64,000 nucleotides of DNA from assembly GCA_963708165.1 (NCBI GenBank), contig OY970187.1, forward strand, positions 1,054,001 to 1,118,000, in the 5' to 3' direction. Source of the stretch: Rubricoccus sp963708165. GTDB taxonomy: Bacteria > Bacteroidota > Rhodothermia > Rhodothermales > Rubricoccaceae. A model generated the notes under the pieces. That model had not been told where the DNA came from. It did no database searches and saw nothing but the letters and a program-made list of their open reading frames with translations. This document shows, in pieces, positions 37,096 to 46,715 of this stretch (position 1 is its first letter; the number at the start of each line of letters is the position of its first letter). Made by a program: the position numbers and the translations under genes.

Positions 37096-38655
37096 ATGCT
37101 TCGAGGTCCATTTCGCATCATCGCCATTCTGTTAGGGATTGGGCTAACAGGTGCCGCCGTCGTTACGGCTTTTGCTCCTGAACGGGGCATGTCTCTGCCC
37201 GACCCCATTGAGCGCGACCTGGACCAGATCGTCGAGCGCGATACCATCGTGGCGCTCACGAGTTACAACCCGACGAGCTACTTCGTCTACCGGGGCGAAG
37301 CCTTCGGATACGAGTACGAGTTGCTGAAGGACTTCGCGGAGCAAGCCGACGTGGTGGTGACCATGCGCGTGGTCCCGCGGGACAGTCTGCTCTATTTCCT
37401 AAACCTCGGCCTCGGCGACGTGGTCGCGGCGCGGCTCTTCCCGACCGAGAGCGACACCTCGCAGTTCGCCTACACCCGCCCGCTGTACGAAACCCCGCCA
37501 ACGGTCGTGCAGGCGACAGGCCCCCTCGACACTTCGGACCCTGCCGTGGATTCCATCCGCGCGCCAGAGGCCTCCGACCTTCAGGCGAGCAACCGAGCGC
37601 GTGACCAGCGCCAGGCCTCTGGCGACGCTGGCCGTGGCTCCATCCGCATCGGCGGTGCGCGCATCCAGACCCCTGGGGACCTCGCGGGAGAGCAAGTTTT
37701 TCTTCCCGAGGACCACGCGTACATCGACCGGCTGGTCGAAATCGAGAACCGGATCACAGGCGACATCGAAGTCGTGGAAGTCGACACCGTGAGCGAAGCG
37801 CTCATCCGGCAGGTCGCCAGAGGCGGCATCGACCTCACCATCGCGCCGCAGAACATCGCGCAGCTAGAGGCGAGCTACTTCGAGAACCTGGAGGTCAACC
37901 CTGTGATTGGCCCGGCCACAGGCGTGGTCTGGGCGGCGCGCCGCAATGCCCCGCAGCTCACCGAAGCGCTCAATCGCTGGATCCTCGAAAACCGCGACTC
38001 CAATCGCTGGGCGAGCCTCTACCGCAAGTATTACGTCGACCGCGACGGCTTCCGCGAGCGCATCGAGAGTAAGTACCTGACCAGCGAAACGTCCGTCCTC
38101 TCGGATTTCGACGACGTGTTCAAGGCCAACGCCGCCACAATCGGCTGGGACTGGCGGCTTCTGGCGAGCCAGGCCTATCAGGAGAGCCGCTTCAAGCCGC
38201 GCGCGCGCTCATGGGCCGGCGCGATGGGATTGCTCCAGATTATGCCGCTCACCGCGCAGGACCTAGGCATCACCGACGCCTACGACACGGACCAGAACGT
38301 AGACGGCGCTGTGCGATACCTCCAGTGGCTGGATGACAACTACTGGGCCGAGACCATTCCCGACAGCCTCGAACGCCAGAAGTTTATCCTCGCGAGCTAC
38401 AACGCCGGCGCCGGTCACGTCATGGACGCCCAACGCCTGACCGAGAAGTACGGCGGCGACAAGCGCGTGTGGGCAGACGTGGCGTTCTGGATGCTCAAGA
38501 AGTCGGACCCGAAGTATTACAACGACCCCGTCGTGCGCCACGGCTACGCCAGAGGCTTGGAGCCCGTCCACTACGTCGCCATTATCCTGGAGCGGTTCGA
38601 ACACTACCGCCAGTTCGTCACCGACGACACCGGCACACCTGCACGAGACGCGTAG
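37096..38655 (+). CDS. Membrane-bound lytic transglycosylase, MltF-type
   Basis: 519 residues from the ATG at 37096. An N-terminal membrane anchor (FRIIAILLGIGLTGAAVVTAF) is followed by a periplasmic solute-binding-like domain (residues about 55-330: ERDTIVALTSYNPTSYFVYRGEAFGYEYELL). A C-terminal SLT lysozyme-like domain follows, with the catalytic Glu in ASQAYQESRFKPRARSWAGAMGLLQIM. This is the MltF architecture, which cleaves peptidoglycan glycan strands. A repeat-bearing insert (APEASDLQASNRARDQRQASGDAG) sits in the binding domain. The start at 37066 (GTG) adds ten residues and is less likely. Confidence 0.92.
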   Translation: MLRGPFRIIAILLGIGLTGAAVVTAFAPERGMSLPDPIERDLDQIVERDTIVALTSYNPTSYFVYRGEAFGYEYELLKDFAEQADVVVTMRVVPRDSLLYFLNLGLGDVVAARLFPTESDTSQFAYTRPLYETPPTVVQATGPLDTSDPAVDSIRAPEASDLQASNRARDQRQASGDAGRGSIRIGGARIQTPGDLAGEQVFLPEDHAYIDRLVEIENRITGDIEVVEVDTVSEALIRQVARGGIDLTIAPQNIAQLEASYFENLEVNPVIGPATGVVWAARRNAPQLTEALNRWILENRDSNRWASLYRKYYVDRDGFRERIESKYLTSETSVLSDFDDVFKANAATIGWDWRLLASQAYQESRFKPRARSWAGAMGLLQIMPLTAQDLGITDAYDTDQNVDGAVRYLQWLDDNYWAETIPDSLERQKFILASYNAGAGHVMDAQRLTEKYGGDKRVWADVAFWMLKKSDPKYYNDPVVRHGYARGLEPVHYVAIILERFEHYRQFVTDDTGTPARDA

Positions 38656-38684
38656 ATCTTTCTGACCTCTGGCGCCACGTTTCG

Positions 38685-38702
38685 GCCTCTGGCGCCAGAG
38701 GC
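38685..38702. repeat. 18-bp palindrome after mltF
   Basis: Perfect copy of GCCTCTGGCGCCAGAGGC, 29 bases beyond the mltF stop. Confidence 0.92.
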
Positions 38703-38785
38703 CGGGGCACGCCGAGGTGGCCTGTTGTGGCTGTTTCGGCGACATAGTTTTCGCTCTGGACCCGTCTCGCATCTGACTTCCGCAT

Positions 38786-38998
38786 ATGCCCCTTTCTACT
38801 CCTGACGCTGACATCGACTCCGAGGCTTTAAAGCGCGCCGTAACCGAAGCGCTCCGCGAGAACCGCGACTGGCTCCGCGACCTGATGCAAGAGGCCCTCG
38901 AAACCTGCGCGATGGACGAGGCGCAGCGCGAAGCCGATGTGCACGCAGCAGCCACGCACCGTCCCCTCGTGCTCGGCGGCGTGCGCGGCGACGCATAG
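38786..38998 (+). CDS. Small acidic helical protein, antitoxin-like
   Basis: 70 residues. The centre (LKRAVTEALRENRDWLRDLMQEALETCAMDEAQREAD) resembles small helical antitoxins of type II modules, which have EALRENRDxLRDLxxEALED-like cores and an acidic Glu-rich stretch. No toxin gene is beside it; the next gene encodes a solute-binding lipoprotein. It may be an orphan antitoxin or an unrelated small protein. Confidence 0.6.
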   Translation: MPLSTPDADIDSEALKRAVTEALRENRDWLRDLMQEALETCAMDEAQREADVHAAATHRPLVLGGVRGDA

Positions 38999-39002
38999 GA
39001 CA

Positions 39003-39056
39003 GCCTCTGGCGCCAGAGGCTGAAGGAGCGACCTCTCGCCAGAGGCCTCTGGCGGG
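39003..39056. repeat. Two palindromes of opposite arrangement
   Basis: GCCTCTGGCGCCAGAGGC at 39003-39020, four bases after the small protein stop, and CGCCAGAGGCCTCTGGCG near 39038-39055. Confidence 0.9.
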
Positions 39057-39106
39057 ATCACTGCGCGAGAGGCCGGGGTTGGGACGACAAACCGCCTCGC
39101 TGCCCT

Positions 39107-40135
39107 GTGATCGTCTCTCGCCTCGCGCCTCTGGCGCTCGTCTTCGCTCTTCTCGCCGGATGCGCGAGCGACGACCGCACGCCGCTCGTCGTCTACTCCC
39201 CGCACGGAAAGGAAATGTTGAGCGCCTACGAGGAAGCGTTCGAGGCCGCCAACCCGGGCGTGGACGTGCAGCCTATCGACATGGGCGCACAGGACGCGTA
39301 CGACCGCATCCGCACCGAGCGTCAGAACCCGCAGGCGAGCGTGTGGTGGGGCGCGCCACAGGTCACGTTTGCTCGCGCCGCCGAGGAAGGACTCTTGAGC
39401 CCGTTTACCCCTTCGTGGGCCGGCGCGCTGGACGCGTCCTCGCGCGATCCCGAGGGCCGCTGGTACGGCACCTACCTCACGCCTGAGGGCTTTCTGGTCA
39501 ACACTGAGACACTGGACTCGACCGAGGTCCCGCGCGACTGGGACGATCTGCTCGGCCCGGAGTGGAAGGACCGCATCCTCATCCGAACGCCTCTGGCGAG
39601 TGGCACGATGCGCGCGATTTGGGGCGCGATGATCGCCCGACAGCCGACCGAGGACGCAGGAATGGACTGGCTCGCGCGTCTGGACGCCAACACCAAGTCC
39701 TACGCCGCCGACCCGACGCAGCTGTACCTCGGCTTGGCCCGTGGCACCGCCGACGTAACACTCTGGAACATGCCAGATGCCTACCTGCAGGCGGAGACCA
39801 ACGGCTACCCGTTCGCTTTCATCGTGCCCGCCAGCGGCACGCCCGTGCTGGTGGACGGGATCGCGATCCCGGCGGGCGCGCCGCAGCCGGAGATCGCCGA
39901 GCGGTTCGTCGAGTTCGTGACCTCGCAAGAGGCGCTGCTCGATCAGGCGCGCCGCTTTTACCGCATCCCCGCTCGCACCGACCTTCCGCAGGACAGCCTG
40001 CCCGCGTGGATTACCGAGGCCAACATCCAGCCGATGGACCTCGACTGGGCCGTGCTCGCCGAGAACGAAGCCGCGTGGATGCAACGCTGGGACGAGTCCA
40101 TCAAGGGCCGCGGCGCAGCGTACCTCGCAGAGTAG
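39107..40135 (+). CDS. ABC-type iron-like solute-binding lipoprotein
   Basis: 342 residues from a GTG at 39107. Lipobox LLAGC with Cys near residue 18. The mature protein has the two-lobed periplasmic binding fold of the Fe(III)/AfuA-FbpA group: LVVYSPHGKEMLSAYEEAFEAANPGV, ASVWWGAPQ, GTYLTPEGFLVN, DVTLWNMPDAYLQ and VDGIAIPAGAPQPEIAERFVEFV. No permease or ATPase gene is adjacent, so its transporter lies elsewhere. The ligand, probably a metal or small anion, is inferred from the family. Confidence 0.85.
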   Translation: MIVSRLAPLALVFALLAGCASDDRTPLVVYSPHGKEMLSAYEEAFEAANPGVDVQPIDMGAQDAYDRIRTERQNPQASVWWGAPQVTFARAAEEGLLSPFTPSWAGALDASSRDPEGRWYGTYLTPEGFLVNTETLDSTEVPRDWDDLLGPEWKDRILIRTPLASGTMRAIWGAMIARQPTEDAGMDWLARLDANTKSYAADPTQLYLGLARGTADVTLWNMPDAYLQAETNGYPFAFIVPASGTPVLVDGIAIPAGAPQPEIAERFVEFVTSQEALLDQARRFYRIPARTDLPQDSLPAWITEANIQPMDLDWAVLAENEAAWMQRWDESIKGRGAAYLAE

Positions 40136-40150
40136 CCTCTGGCGCGGTCT

Positions 40151-40168
40151 GCCTCTGGCGCCAGAGGC
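40151..40168. repeat. 18-bp palindrome between convergent genes
   Basis: Perfect copy of GCCTCTGGCGCCAGAGGC, 15 bases after the binding-protein stop. The 182-base gap to the der stop also holds several single words. Confidence 0.92.
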
Positions 40169-40317
40169 GGTCTCGGACAACCTCTCCCCTCGGGGGGATT
40201 CCTACAGGGCAGAGGGGATGGAGCCACGTCTAGCCTTTGAGCTCCGTCACAGGCGCCGCCCGCCAGAGGCCTCCGGCGCCCACTGCCTCTGGCGCGTCGC
40301 ACGTCCCGCCAGAGGCG

Positions 40318-41628
<1,311 letters not shown>

Positions 41629-41954
41629 GGTGTCGAAGTCAGAAGTGCGAAAGCGGAATGCGGAAGTGCCGGGCAGAGAGTTAGGCCTCTGGCGTCTGTG
41701 AACCTCTCGGGCTCCACGTCCCTCGCATCTTCCTGTGCAGAGGGCAGAGTGAGCACGCGCTGCGTTGGGGAGGCGCAAACTAGGCGAAACGGCGCCTCTG
41801 GCGCCTCTGCGATCCCTTCGCGCGGCGCCAGAGGCCTCTGGCGCAGCCGCAGGCGCGACTTCTAACGCGTCTATTAAGACGTTTGCACGATCCCTGTGAA
41901 CCGGCACCACCGCGATGATAGCAGCGTTACAGTGCCGATTCCGACCCTTCAGCT
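41629..41954. other. 326-base divergent gap between der and msrAB
   Basis: No gene. It contains single repeat words near 41684, 41803 and 41826-41843. An A/T-richer segment near 41870-41885 (GTCTATTAAGACG) may hold the promoter of msrAB, but I cannot define boxes. Confidence 0.5.
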
Positions 41955-43115
41955 ATGCGCTACGCCTTCGTCTTTCTCCTCGCCATCTCCGGTGCCCTCG
42001 CGGCCTGCGGCGGTGCCGAAAGTGCCTCCGAACTCGAAGCCGTTCTCGGCAAGCCCGTCGAAAGCCCCGTCGCGCCCGCGATGCTCGACATCGCGGCAGC
42101 AGACGCCGACACGCTGATTCTCGCCGCTGGTTGCTTCTGGTGCGCCGAGACAGCCTTCGAAGGCGTCCCGGGCGTCGCCAAAGTCACGAGCGGCTTTGCA
42201 GGCGGCACAGTCCCCAACCCGACGTACGAGCAGGTGACGCGAACCCGCACGGGCCACTACGAAGTCATCGAGGTGGTCTACGACCCGGATCAGGTCTCGA
42301 CCGAGACGCTGCTTGCCATCTTCTGGCGCAACGTGGACCCGCTCGACGGCGGCGGCCAGTTCTGCGACCGCGGCGACTCCTATCGCTCGGCCATCTTCGC
42401 GACCAGCGCGCAGCGGCCTCTGGCGGAGCAAACCAAGCGCGAGGTCGCCGAACGATTCGACTCGCCAATTGAGACAGTCATTTTGCCCGCGGCCACGTTC
42501 TACCCCGCCGAGGACTACCACCAGGACTTCTGGCTCAAGGATCCCGCCCGCTATTATTCCTACCGCGAGGGCTGCCGGCGCGATGCGCGCCTGGAAGAGC
42601 TCTGGGGCGCGAAGGACACGGCCAGCCTCTCGCCAGAGGCCCGCGCGACCCGCCAGGCCTGGGCCTCTCGCTTCGACCGCCCCAGCGACCGCGAACTGCG
42701 CCGGAAGCTGAGCGACATCCAATACGAGGTCACGCAGAAAGACGGCACGGAGCGCCCGTTCGACAACGCCTACGACGGCAACAAGAGGGCAGGCATCTAC
42801 GTGGACATCGTCTCGGGCGAGCCGCTCTTCTCGTCGCTCGACAAGTTCGACAGCGGAACGGGCTGGCCCTCGTTCACACAGCCACTTGAGCCTGCGCTCG
42901 TCGTCAACAAGCCCGACCCTGGCCCGTGGGGTGATCGCATCGAGGTCCGCTCGGCCGTCGGCGACTCGCACCTCGGCCACGTCTTCGACGACGGTCCCGC
43001 GCCCACCGGGCTGCGCTATTGCCTCAACTCCGCCTCGCTCCGCTTTATCCCCGTCGACCGCCTGGAGGCGGAGGGATACGGCGAGTACGCGAGCCTCTTT
43101 TCCGCTCAGAGCTAG
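41955..43115 (+). CDS. msrAB: MsrA-MsrB fusion lipoprotein (methionine sulfoxide reductase)
   Basis: 386 residues; repairs both S- and R-methionine sulfoxide in exported proteins. Lipobox ALAAC with Cys near residue 17. The MsrA domain has the catalytic GCFWC (ILAAGCFWCAETAFEGVPGV), the GGTVPNPTYEQV region and EDYHQDF. The MsrB domain (residues about 255-380) has GTGWPSFTQPL, SHLGHVFDDGP and the catalytic Cys in RYCLNSASLRF. A second, stand-alone MsrB gene follows 41 bases later. The signal sequence places the enzyme in the envelope. Confidence 0.95.
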   Translation: MRYAFVFLLAISGALAACGGAESASELEAVLGKPVESPVAPAMLDIAAADADTLILAAGCFWCAETAFEGVPGVAKVTSGFAGGTVPNPTYEQVTRTRTGHYEVIEVVYDPDQVSTETLLAIFWRNVDPLDGGGQFCDRGDSYRSAIFATSAQRPLAEQTKREVAERFDSPIETVILPAATFYPAEDYHQDFWLKDPARYYSYREGCRRDARLEELWGAKDTASLSPEARATRQAWASRFDRPSDRELRRKLSDIQYEVTQKDGTERPFDNAYDGNKRAGIYVDIVSGEPLFSSLDKFDSGTGWPSFTQPLEPALVVNKPDPGPWGDRIEVRSAVGDSHLGHVFDDGPAPTGLRYCLNSASLRFIPVDRLEAEGYGEYASLFSAQS

Positions 43116-43132
43116 CCTCTGGCGCCAGAGGC
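43115..43132. repeat. 18-bp palindrome touching the msrAB stop
   Basis: Perfect copy of GCCTCTGGCGCCAGAGGC whose first base is the last base of the msrAB stop codon. It lies between two genes of the same pathway. Confidence 0.92.
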
Positions 43133-43156
43133 TCGACACCCACAAGTACGACACAG

Positions 43157-43645
43157 ATGATTCGCATTTCTGCCTTCTTGCTCGCCCTCCTCGTCGCCGC
43201 GCCTTTGGCGCAGGCGCAGAGCAAGGCTGAACTCCGCCAGAGGCTCACGCCGCTGCAGTACCGCGTGACGCAAGAGAACGCGACGGAGCGTCCCTTCCGC
43301 AATGAGTACTGGGACAACGATCGCGCAGGCATCTACGTGGACATTGTCTCCGGCGAGGTGCTGTTCTCGTCCAAGGACAAGTTCAAGAGCGGGACGGGCT
43401 GGCCCAGCTTCACGCGGCCTCTGGCGGCGAGCAACATCCGCACGGTGACCGACCGCTCCGGCGGCATGACGCGCGTCGAAGTGCGCTCACGCGGCGCCGA
43501 CTCTCACCTCGGGCACGTCTTCAACGACGGCCCGCAGCCGACGGGCAAGCGCTACTGCATGAACAGCGCGGCCATGCGGTTCGTCCCCGCCGCGCGCCTC
43601 CGCGCCGAGGGCTACGGCCGCTACGCCGCGGCGTTTGGACTGTAG
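43157..43645 (+). CDS. msrB: Secreted peptide-methionine (R)-S-oxide reductase MsrB
   Basis: 162 residues: a signal peptide (RISAFLLALLVAAPLAQAQ) and one MsrB domain with GTGWPSFTRPL, SHLGHVFNDGP and the catalytic Cys in RYCMNSAAMRF. The paired CxxC zinc sites of many MsrB proteins are absent, as in the MsrB half of the neighbouring fusion. Close similarity to that half (GIYVDIVSGE, LFSS-KDKF-SGTGWPSFT) points to local duplication. Confidence 0.94.
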   Translation: MIRISAFLLALLVAAPLAQAQSKAELRQRLTPLQYRVTQENATERPFRNEYWDNDRAGIYVDIVSGEVLFSSKDKFKSGTGWPSFTRPLAASNIRTVTDRSGGMTRVEVRSRGADSHLGHVFNDGPQPTGKRYCMNSAAMRFVPAARLRAEGYGRYAAAFGL

Positions 43646-43746
43646 CGCCAGAGGTCCTTCTACTGTTCAGCCTCTGGCGGATTACTCCGCCAGAGGCTGT
43701 GTTGTGTTTGGGCGCCAGAGGCGGAGATGCCTAGTAGCTTCACAGG

Positions 43747-44184
43747 ATGCGTGTATACCTCGACACCTGCGCGATTCAGCGGCCTCTCGACGATCAGTCG
43801 CAGACGCGTATTCGAGCCGAAACGAGTGCTGTCCTCGACATCCTGGCCCTTTGCGCCTCTGGCGATGTCGACCTAATCGCCTCTGGCGCGCATATTGTGG
43901 AGTCAGCAAAGTGTCCGTACACAGACCGGCGCGAATACATGGAGGACGTTCTCGCACTCTCGCACACACTCACTATGACGACGCCCAGCGTTCGGTCTAG
44001 AGCCAGCGGATACGTGGAGGACGGACTTAAGCGTTTGGATGCCGCTCATCTCGCGTTCTCCGTAGAAGCGGACGCGGACTACTTCTGCACCACAGATGAT
44101 CGCTTTCTGAAGCGAGGCCGTAGGTTGGATACTGGCTCCACTACCGTAGTGTCTCCGCTCGAACTCATTCTCGCACTCGGATGA
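43747..44184 (+). CDS. PIN-domain protein, probable toxin RNase
   Basis: 145 residues. PIN-fold acidic residues are visible in VYLDTCAIQRPLDD near the N-terminus, in LDAAHLAFSVEADADYFCTTDD and in the final beta-strand region. PIN domains of this size are mostly RNases of VapC-type modules. The next gene overlaps by four bases (ATGA) and encodes a 71-residue partner, giving a toxin-first order. Base composition is lower in GC than the neighbours, which would fit transfer, but two repeat words (ASGD, ASGA) are already embedded. Confidence 0.82.
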   Translation: MRVYLDTCAIQRPLDDQSQTRIRAETSAVLDILALCASGDVDLIASGAHIVESAKCPYTDRREYMEDVLALSHTLTMTTPSVRSRASGYVEDGLKRLDAAHLAFSVEADADYFCTTDDRFLKRGRRLDTGSTTVVSPLELILALG

Positions 44185-44396
44185 CTGTCCAAACCCGAAC
44201 CCTTCACGAGATCGACCGCGCAGGTCGCGCCGCACTCGTGCGCGAGTTAGGCGTCGTTGACGCTCTTCGCTTTATAGGCCAGTATTCGAGCGGAACCGGT
44301 GACTACACCGAGGAGCGCAAGCAGTGGCTAGAAGAAGAGACCACCGACGCTCTGTTCGATCAGATCAAGGAGGCCGAGCAAAACAGGCAGGCCTAG
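44181..44396 (+). CDS. Probable antitoxin partner of the PIN protein
   Basis: 71 residues, charged and mostly helical (LHEIDRAGRAALVRELGVVDALRFIGQY, then ERKQWLEEETTDALFDQIKEAE). The start overlaps the PIN gene stop (ATGA), implying coupled translation. I see no clear DNA-binding fold. Its role is inferred from the position. Confidence 0.65.
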   Translation: MTVQTRTLHEIDRAGRAALVRELGVVDALRFIGQYSSGTGDYTEERKQWLEEETTDALFDQIKEAEQNRQA

Positions 44397-44463
44397 ACAA
44401 CAACGCCTCTGGCGCAGACCGAGCAGGCCCACGCCAGAGGCGCTTTGCTAGCAGCCGAACGAG

Positions 44464-46146
44464 CTACCGCGTCAGCTGGCGGTACTTGATCCGCTTCGGC
44501 ACGTCGGCGTCGGTCCCGAGGCGCTCGCGGCGGTCGGCGGCGTACTCGGAGTAGTTGCCGGGGTACCAGCGCGGGTGCACCTCGCCGTTCTCGTCGGGCT
44601 CGAAGGACAGGATGTGCGTCGCGACGCGGTCGAGGAACCAACGGTCGTGCGAAATCACGACGACACAGCCTGCGAACTCCAAGAGTGCCTCTTCGAGCGC
44701 GCGAAGCGTGTTCACGTCTAAGTCGTTGGAGGGCTCATCGAGGAGGAGCACGTTGGCGCCTTCCTTGAGCGTCGTCGCGAGGTGAAGGCGTCCGCGCTCA
44801 CCGCCCGAAAGCTCCGTCACCTTCTTCTGCTGGTCCTGCCCGCCGAAGTTGAACCGGCCCACATAGGCGCGTGCGTTGACCTCGCGCTTGCCAACCTGAA
44901 TGAAGTCAGAGCCGCCGGAGATGGCATCAAAAACCGTGTGCTCAGGGTCGAGCGGACGGTTCTGGTCCACGTAGCCGATCTGGACCGTGCTGCCGACCGT
45001 GAACGTGCCCGCGTCGGCCTCTTCCTGGCCCATGATCATCTTGAACAGCGTCGTCTTGCCCACGCCGTTCGGACCGATCACGCCCACGATCCCACCGGGC
45101 GGCAGGCTAAACGTGAGGTCCTCGTACAGCACGCGGTCGCCGTAGGCCTTGCTCACGCCAGAGGCCTCGATCACCACGTCGCCAAGGCGTGGGCCGGGCG
45201 CGATGGGAATCTCGCGGTCCTCGTCGGCTTTGTTGTACTCCTGGGATACCATGCGCTCGTAGTTCGCGATGCGCGCCTTGCTCTTCGTCGAGCGGCCCTT
45301 CGGGTTCTGGCGCACCCACGCGAGCTCGTCCTTGAGCGCCTTCTGGCGCTTGGACTCCTGCTTCTCCTCCAGCGCGAGGCGGGCGCTCTTCTGCTCCAGC
45401 CACGACGTGTAGTTGCCCTCGAACGGGATGCCCTTGCCACGGTCGAGTTCCAAGATCCAGCCCGCGACGTTGTCGAGGAAGTAGCGGTCGTGCGTCACGG
45501 CGATGACCGTGCCTTCGTACTGCTCCAGGTGGTTCTCCAGCCACGCGACGCTTTCGGCGTCGAGGTGGTTGGTGGGCTCATCGAGCAGGAGCACATCCGG
45601 CTTCTGCAAGAGCAGCCGCACGAGCGCCACGCGACGCTTCTCGCCACCCGAGAGCACGCCGATCTTGGCCTCTGGCGGAGGGCAGCGGAGCGCGCTCATC
45701 GCCATGTCGAGCTTGGAGTCGATGTCCCAGGCGTCGAGCTGGTCGATTTTCTCCTGGAGCTTGCCCTGCTCGGCCATGATGGCGTCGAAGTCGGCATCCG
45801 GCTCCGCGTACTTGAGGCCGACGGCCTCGTAGTCCTTGAGAAGCTGTACGGCCTCGCCGGCGCCTTCCTCAACGATCTCGCGAACCGTCATCTCAGGGTC
45901 CAGTTCGGGCTCCTGGTGGAGGTACCCGAACGTGATGCCCTTGTCCGACTGGATGGTGCCGTCGTACTTCGGGTCCTCGCCCGCGATGATCTTCAGCAGC
46001 GACGACTTGCCCGAGCCGTTGAGGCCGAGCACGCCGATTTTGGCGCCGTGGTAGAACGAGAGGTAGATGTCCTTGAGGACGAACTGGCCAGGCCGGTAGC
46101 TCTTGCTCAGGCCCACCATGCTGAAGATGATCTTCTGGTCGCTCAT
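44464..46146 (-). CDS. ettA: Energy-dependent translational throttle protein EttA
   Basis: 560 residues; ABC-F ATPase that binds the ribosomal E site and gates the first elongation cycle according to ATP level. Two ABC domains are seen: Walker A GLNGSGKSS and GPNGVGKTT, signatures LSGGEKRRVAL and LSGGERGRLHLA, Walker B LLLDEPTNHLD and LLLDEPSNDLD. The charged linker between them (LALEEKQESKRQKALKDELAWVRQNPKGRSTKSKARIANYE split across the P-site region) and the length match EttA closely. The ATG at 46146 gives the expected SDQKIIFSMVGLSKSY start. Confidence 0.96.
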   Translation of the reverse strand: MSDQKIIFSMVGLSKSYRPGQFVLKDIYLSFYHGAKIGVLGLNGSGKSSLLKIIAGEDPKYDGTIQSDKGITFGYLHQEPELDPEMTVREIVEEGAGEAVQLLKDYEAVGLKYAEPDADFDAIMAEQGKLQEKIDQLDAWDIDSKLDMAMSALRCPPPEAKIGVLSGGEKRRVALVRLLLQKPDVLLLDEPTNHLDAESVAWLENHLEQYEGTVIAVTHDRYFLDNVAGWILELDRGKGIPFEGNYTSWLEQKSARLALEEKQESKRQKALKDELAWVRQNPKGRSTKSKARIANYERMVSQEYNKADEDREIPIAPGPRLGDVVIEASGVSKAYGDRVLYEDLTFSLPPGGIVGVIGPNGVGKTTLFKMIMGQEEADAGTFTVGSTVQIGYVDQNRPLDPEHTVFDAISGGSDFIQVGKREVNARAYVGRFNFGGQDQQKKVTELSGGERGRLHLATTLKEGANVLLLDEPSNDLDVNTLRALEEALLEFAGCVVVISHDRWFLDRVATHILSFEPDENGEVHPRWYPGNYSEYAADRRERLGTDADVPKRIKYRQLTR

Positions 46147-46180
46147 GTCGGGGTCGTCAGTGTTCGGGTGTCGGAGGTCG

Positions 46181-46198
46181 GCCTCTGGCGCCAGAGGC
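46181..46198. repeat. 18-bp palindrome upstream of ettA
   Basis: Perfect copy of GCCTCTGGCGCCAGAGGC, 35 bases before the ettA start. The whole 244-base gap to the PID-CTERM-like gene has no other feature I can support. Confidence 0.9.
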
Positions 46199-46390
46199 GG
46201 CGCCGGGTGGCGAGCTGCCGGAGGCAGAGCCAAACTAGGCCTCGCGCCCTCACGCTCAGGCCAATCCTGTACGAAACCGGGCACGCCTCTGGCGGCGCGT
46301 TCTGGCATGAGAACTGGCGCCGAGTCCCCGTACGGGCTCGGCGCCAGAGGCCCTCACCGTTCCCTGTGCCGGGTAAAGCGAGGGAGCGCG

Positions 46391-46639
46391 CTACGCCAGA
46401 GGCTGCGTGCGCTTCGAGAGGCGACGCGCGGCATAGCCCGCCCCGGCCAGCGCGAGCAGACCCAGCCCGCCGTCGAGCGGCACATCGGACGGCGGCGGAG
46501 GAGGCGGGGGCGGCGGTCCCGGGCCAAAGTTGTCCTCCGACGCCGCCGGGGCCTCTGGCGTGGCGGCCCAGTGGGGGACGTTCTGCGCGATGGCGCCAGA
46601 GGCGAACAGCGCGAGGGCGAGGGCGAGAAAGAGCTTCAT
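46391..46639 (-). CDS. Small secreted protein with PID-CTERM-like sorting tail
   Basis: 82 residues from the ATG at 46639. Signal peptide (KLFLALALALFASGAIAQ), a short linker, a run of nine prolines, then DVPLDGGLGLLALAGAGYAARRLSK. A VP(L/I)DGG motif, a hydrophobic helix and a basic cluster is the PID-CTERM sorting-tail pattern known from Bacteroidota, comparable to LPXTG and PEP-CTERM. The body is too short for another domain. The sorting enzyme is not in this window. Confidence 0.72.
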   Translation of the reverse strand: MKLFLALALALFASGAIAQNVPHWAATPEAPAASEDNFGPGPPPPPPPPPSDVPLDGGLGLLALAGAGYAARRLSKRTQPLA

Positions 46640-46715
46640 CTGCGGTCGGGGAAGAATCGGACCGCAGGATCTCACGCGCTCGCCTCTGCCGGATGGGCCG
46701 CAGGGTCCATTCTGG

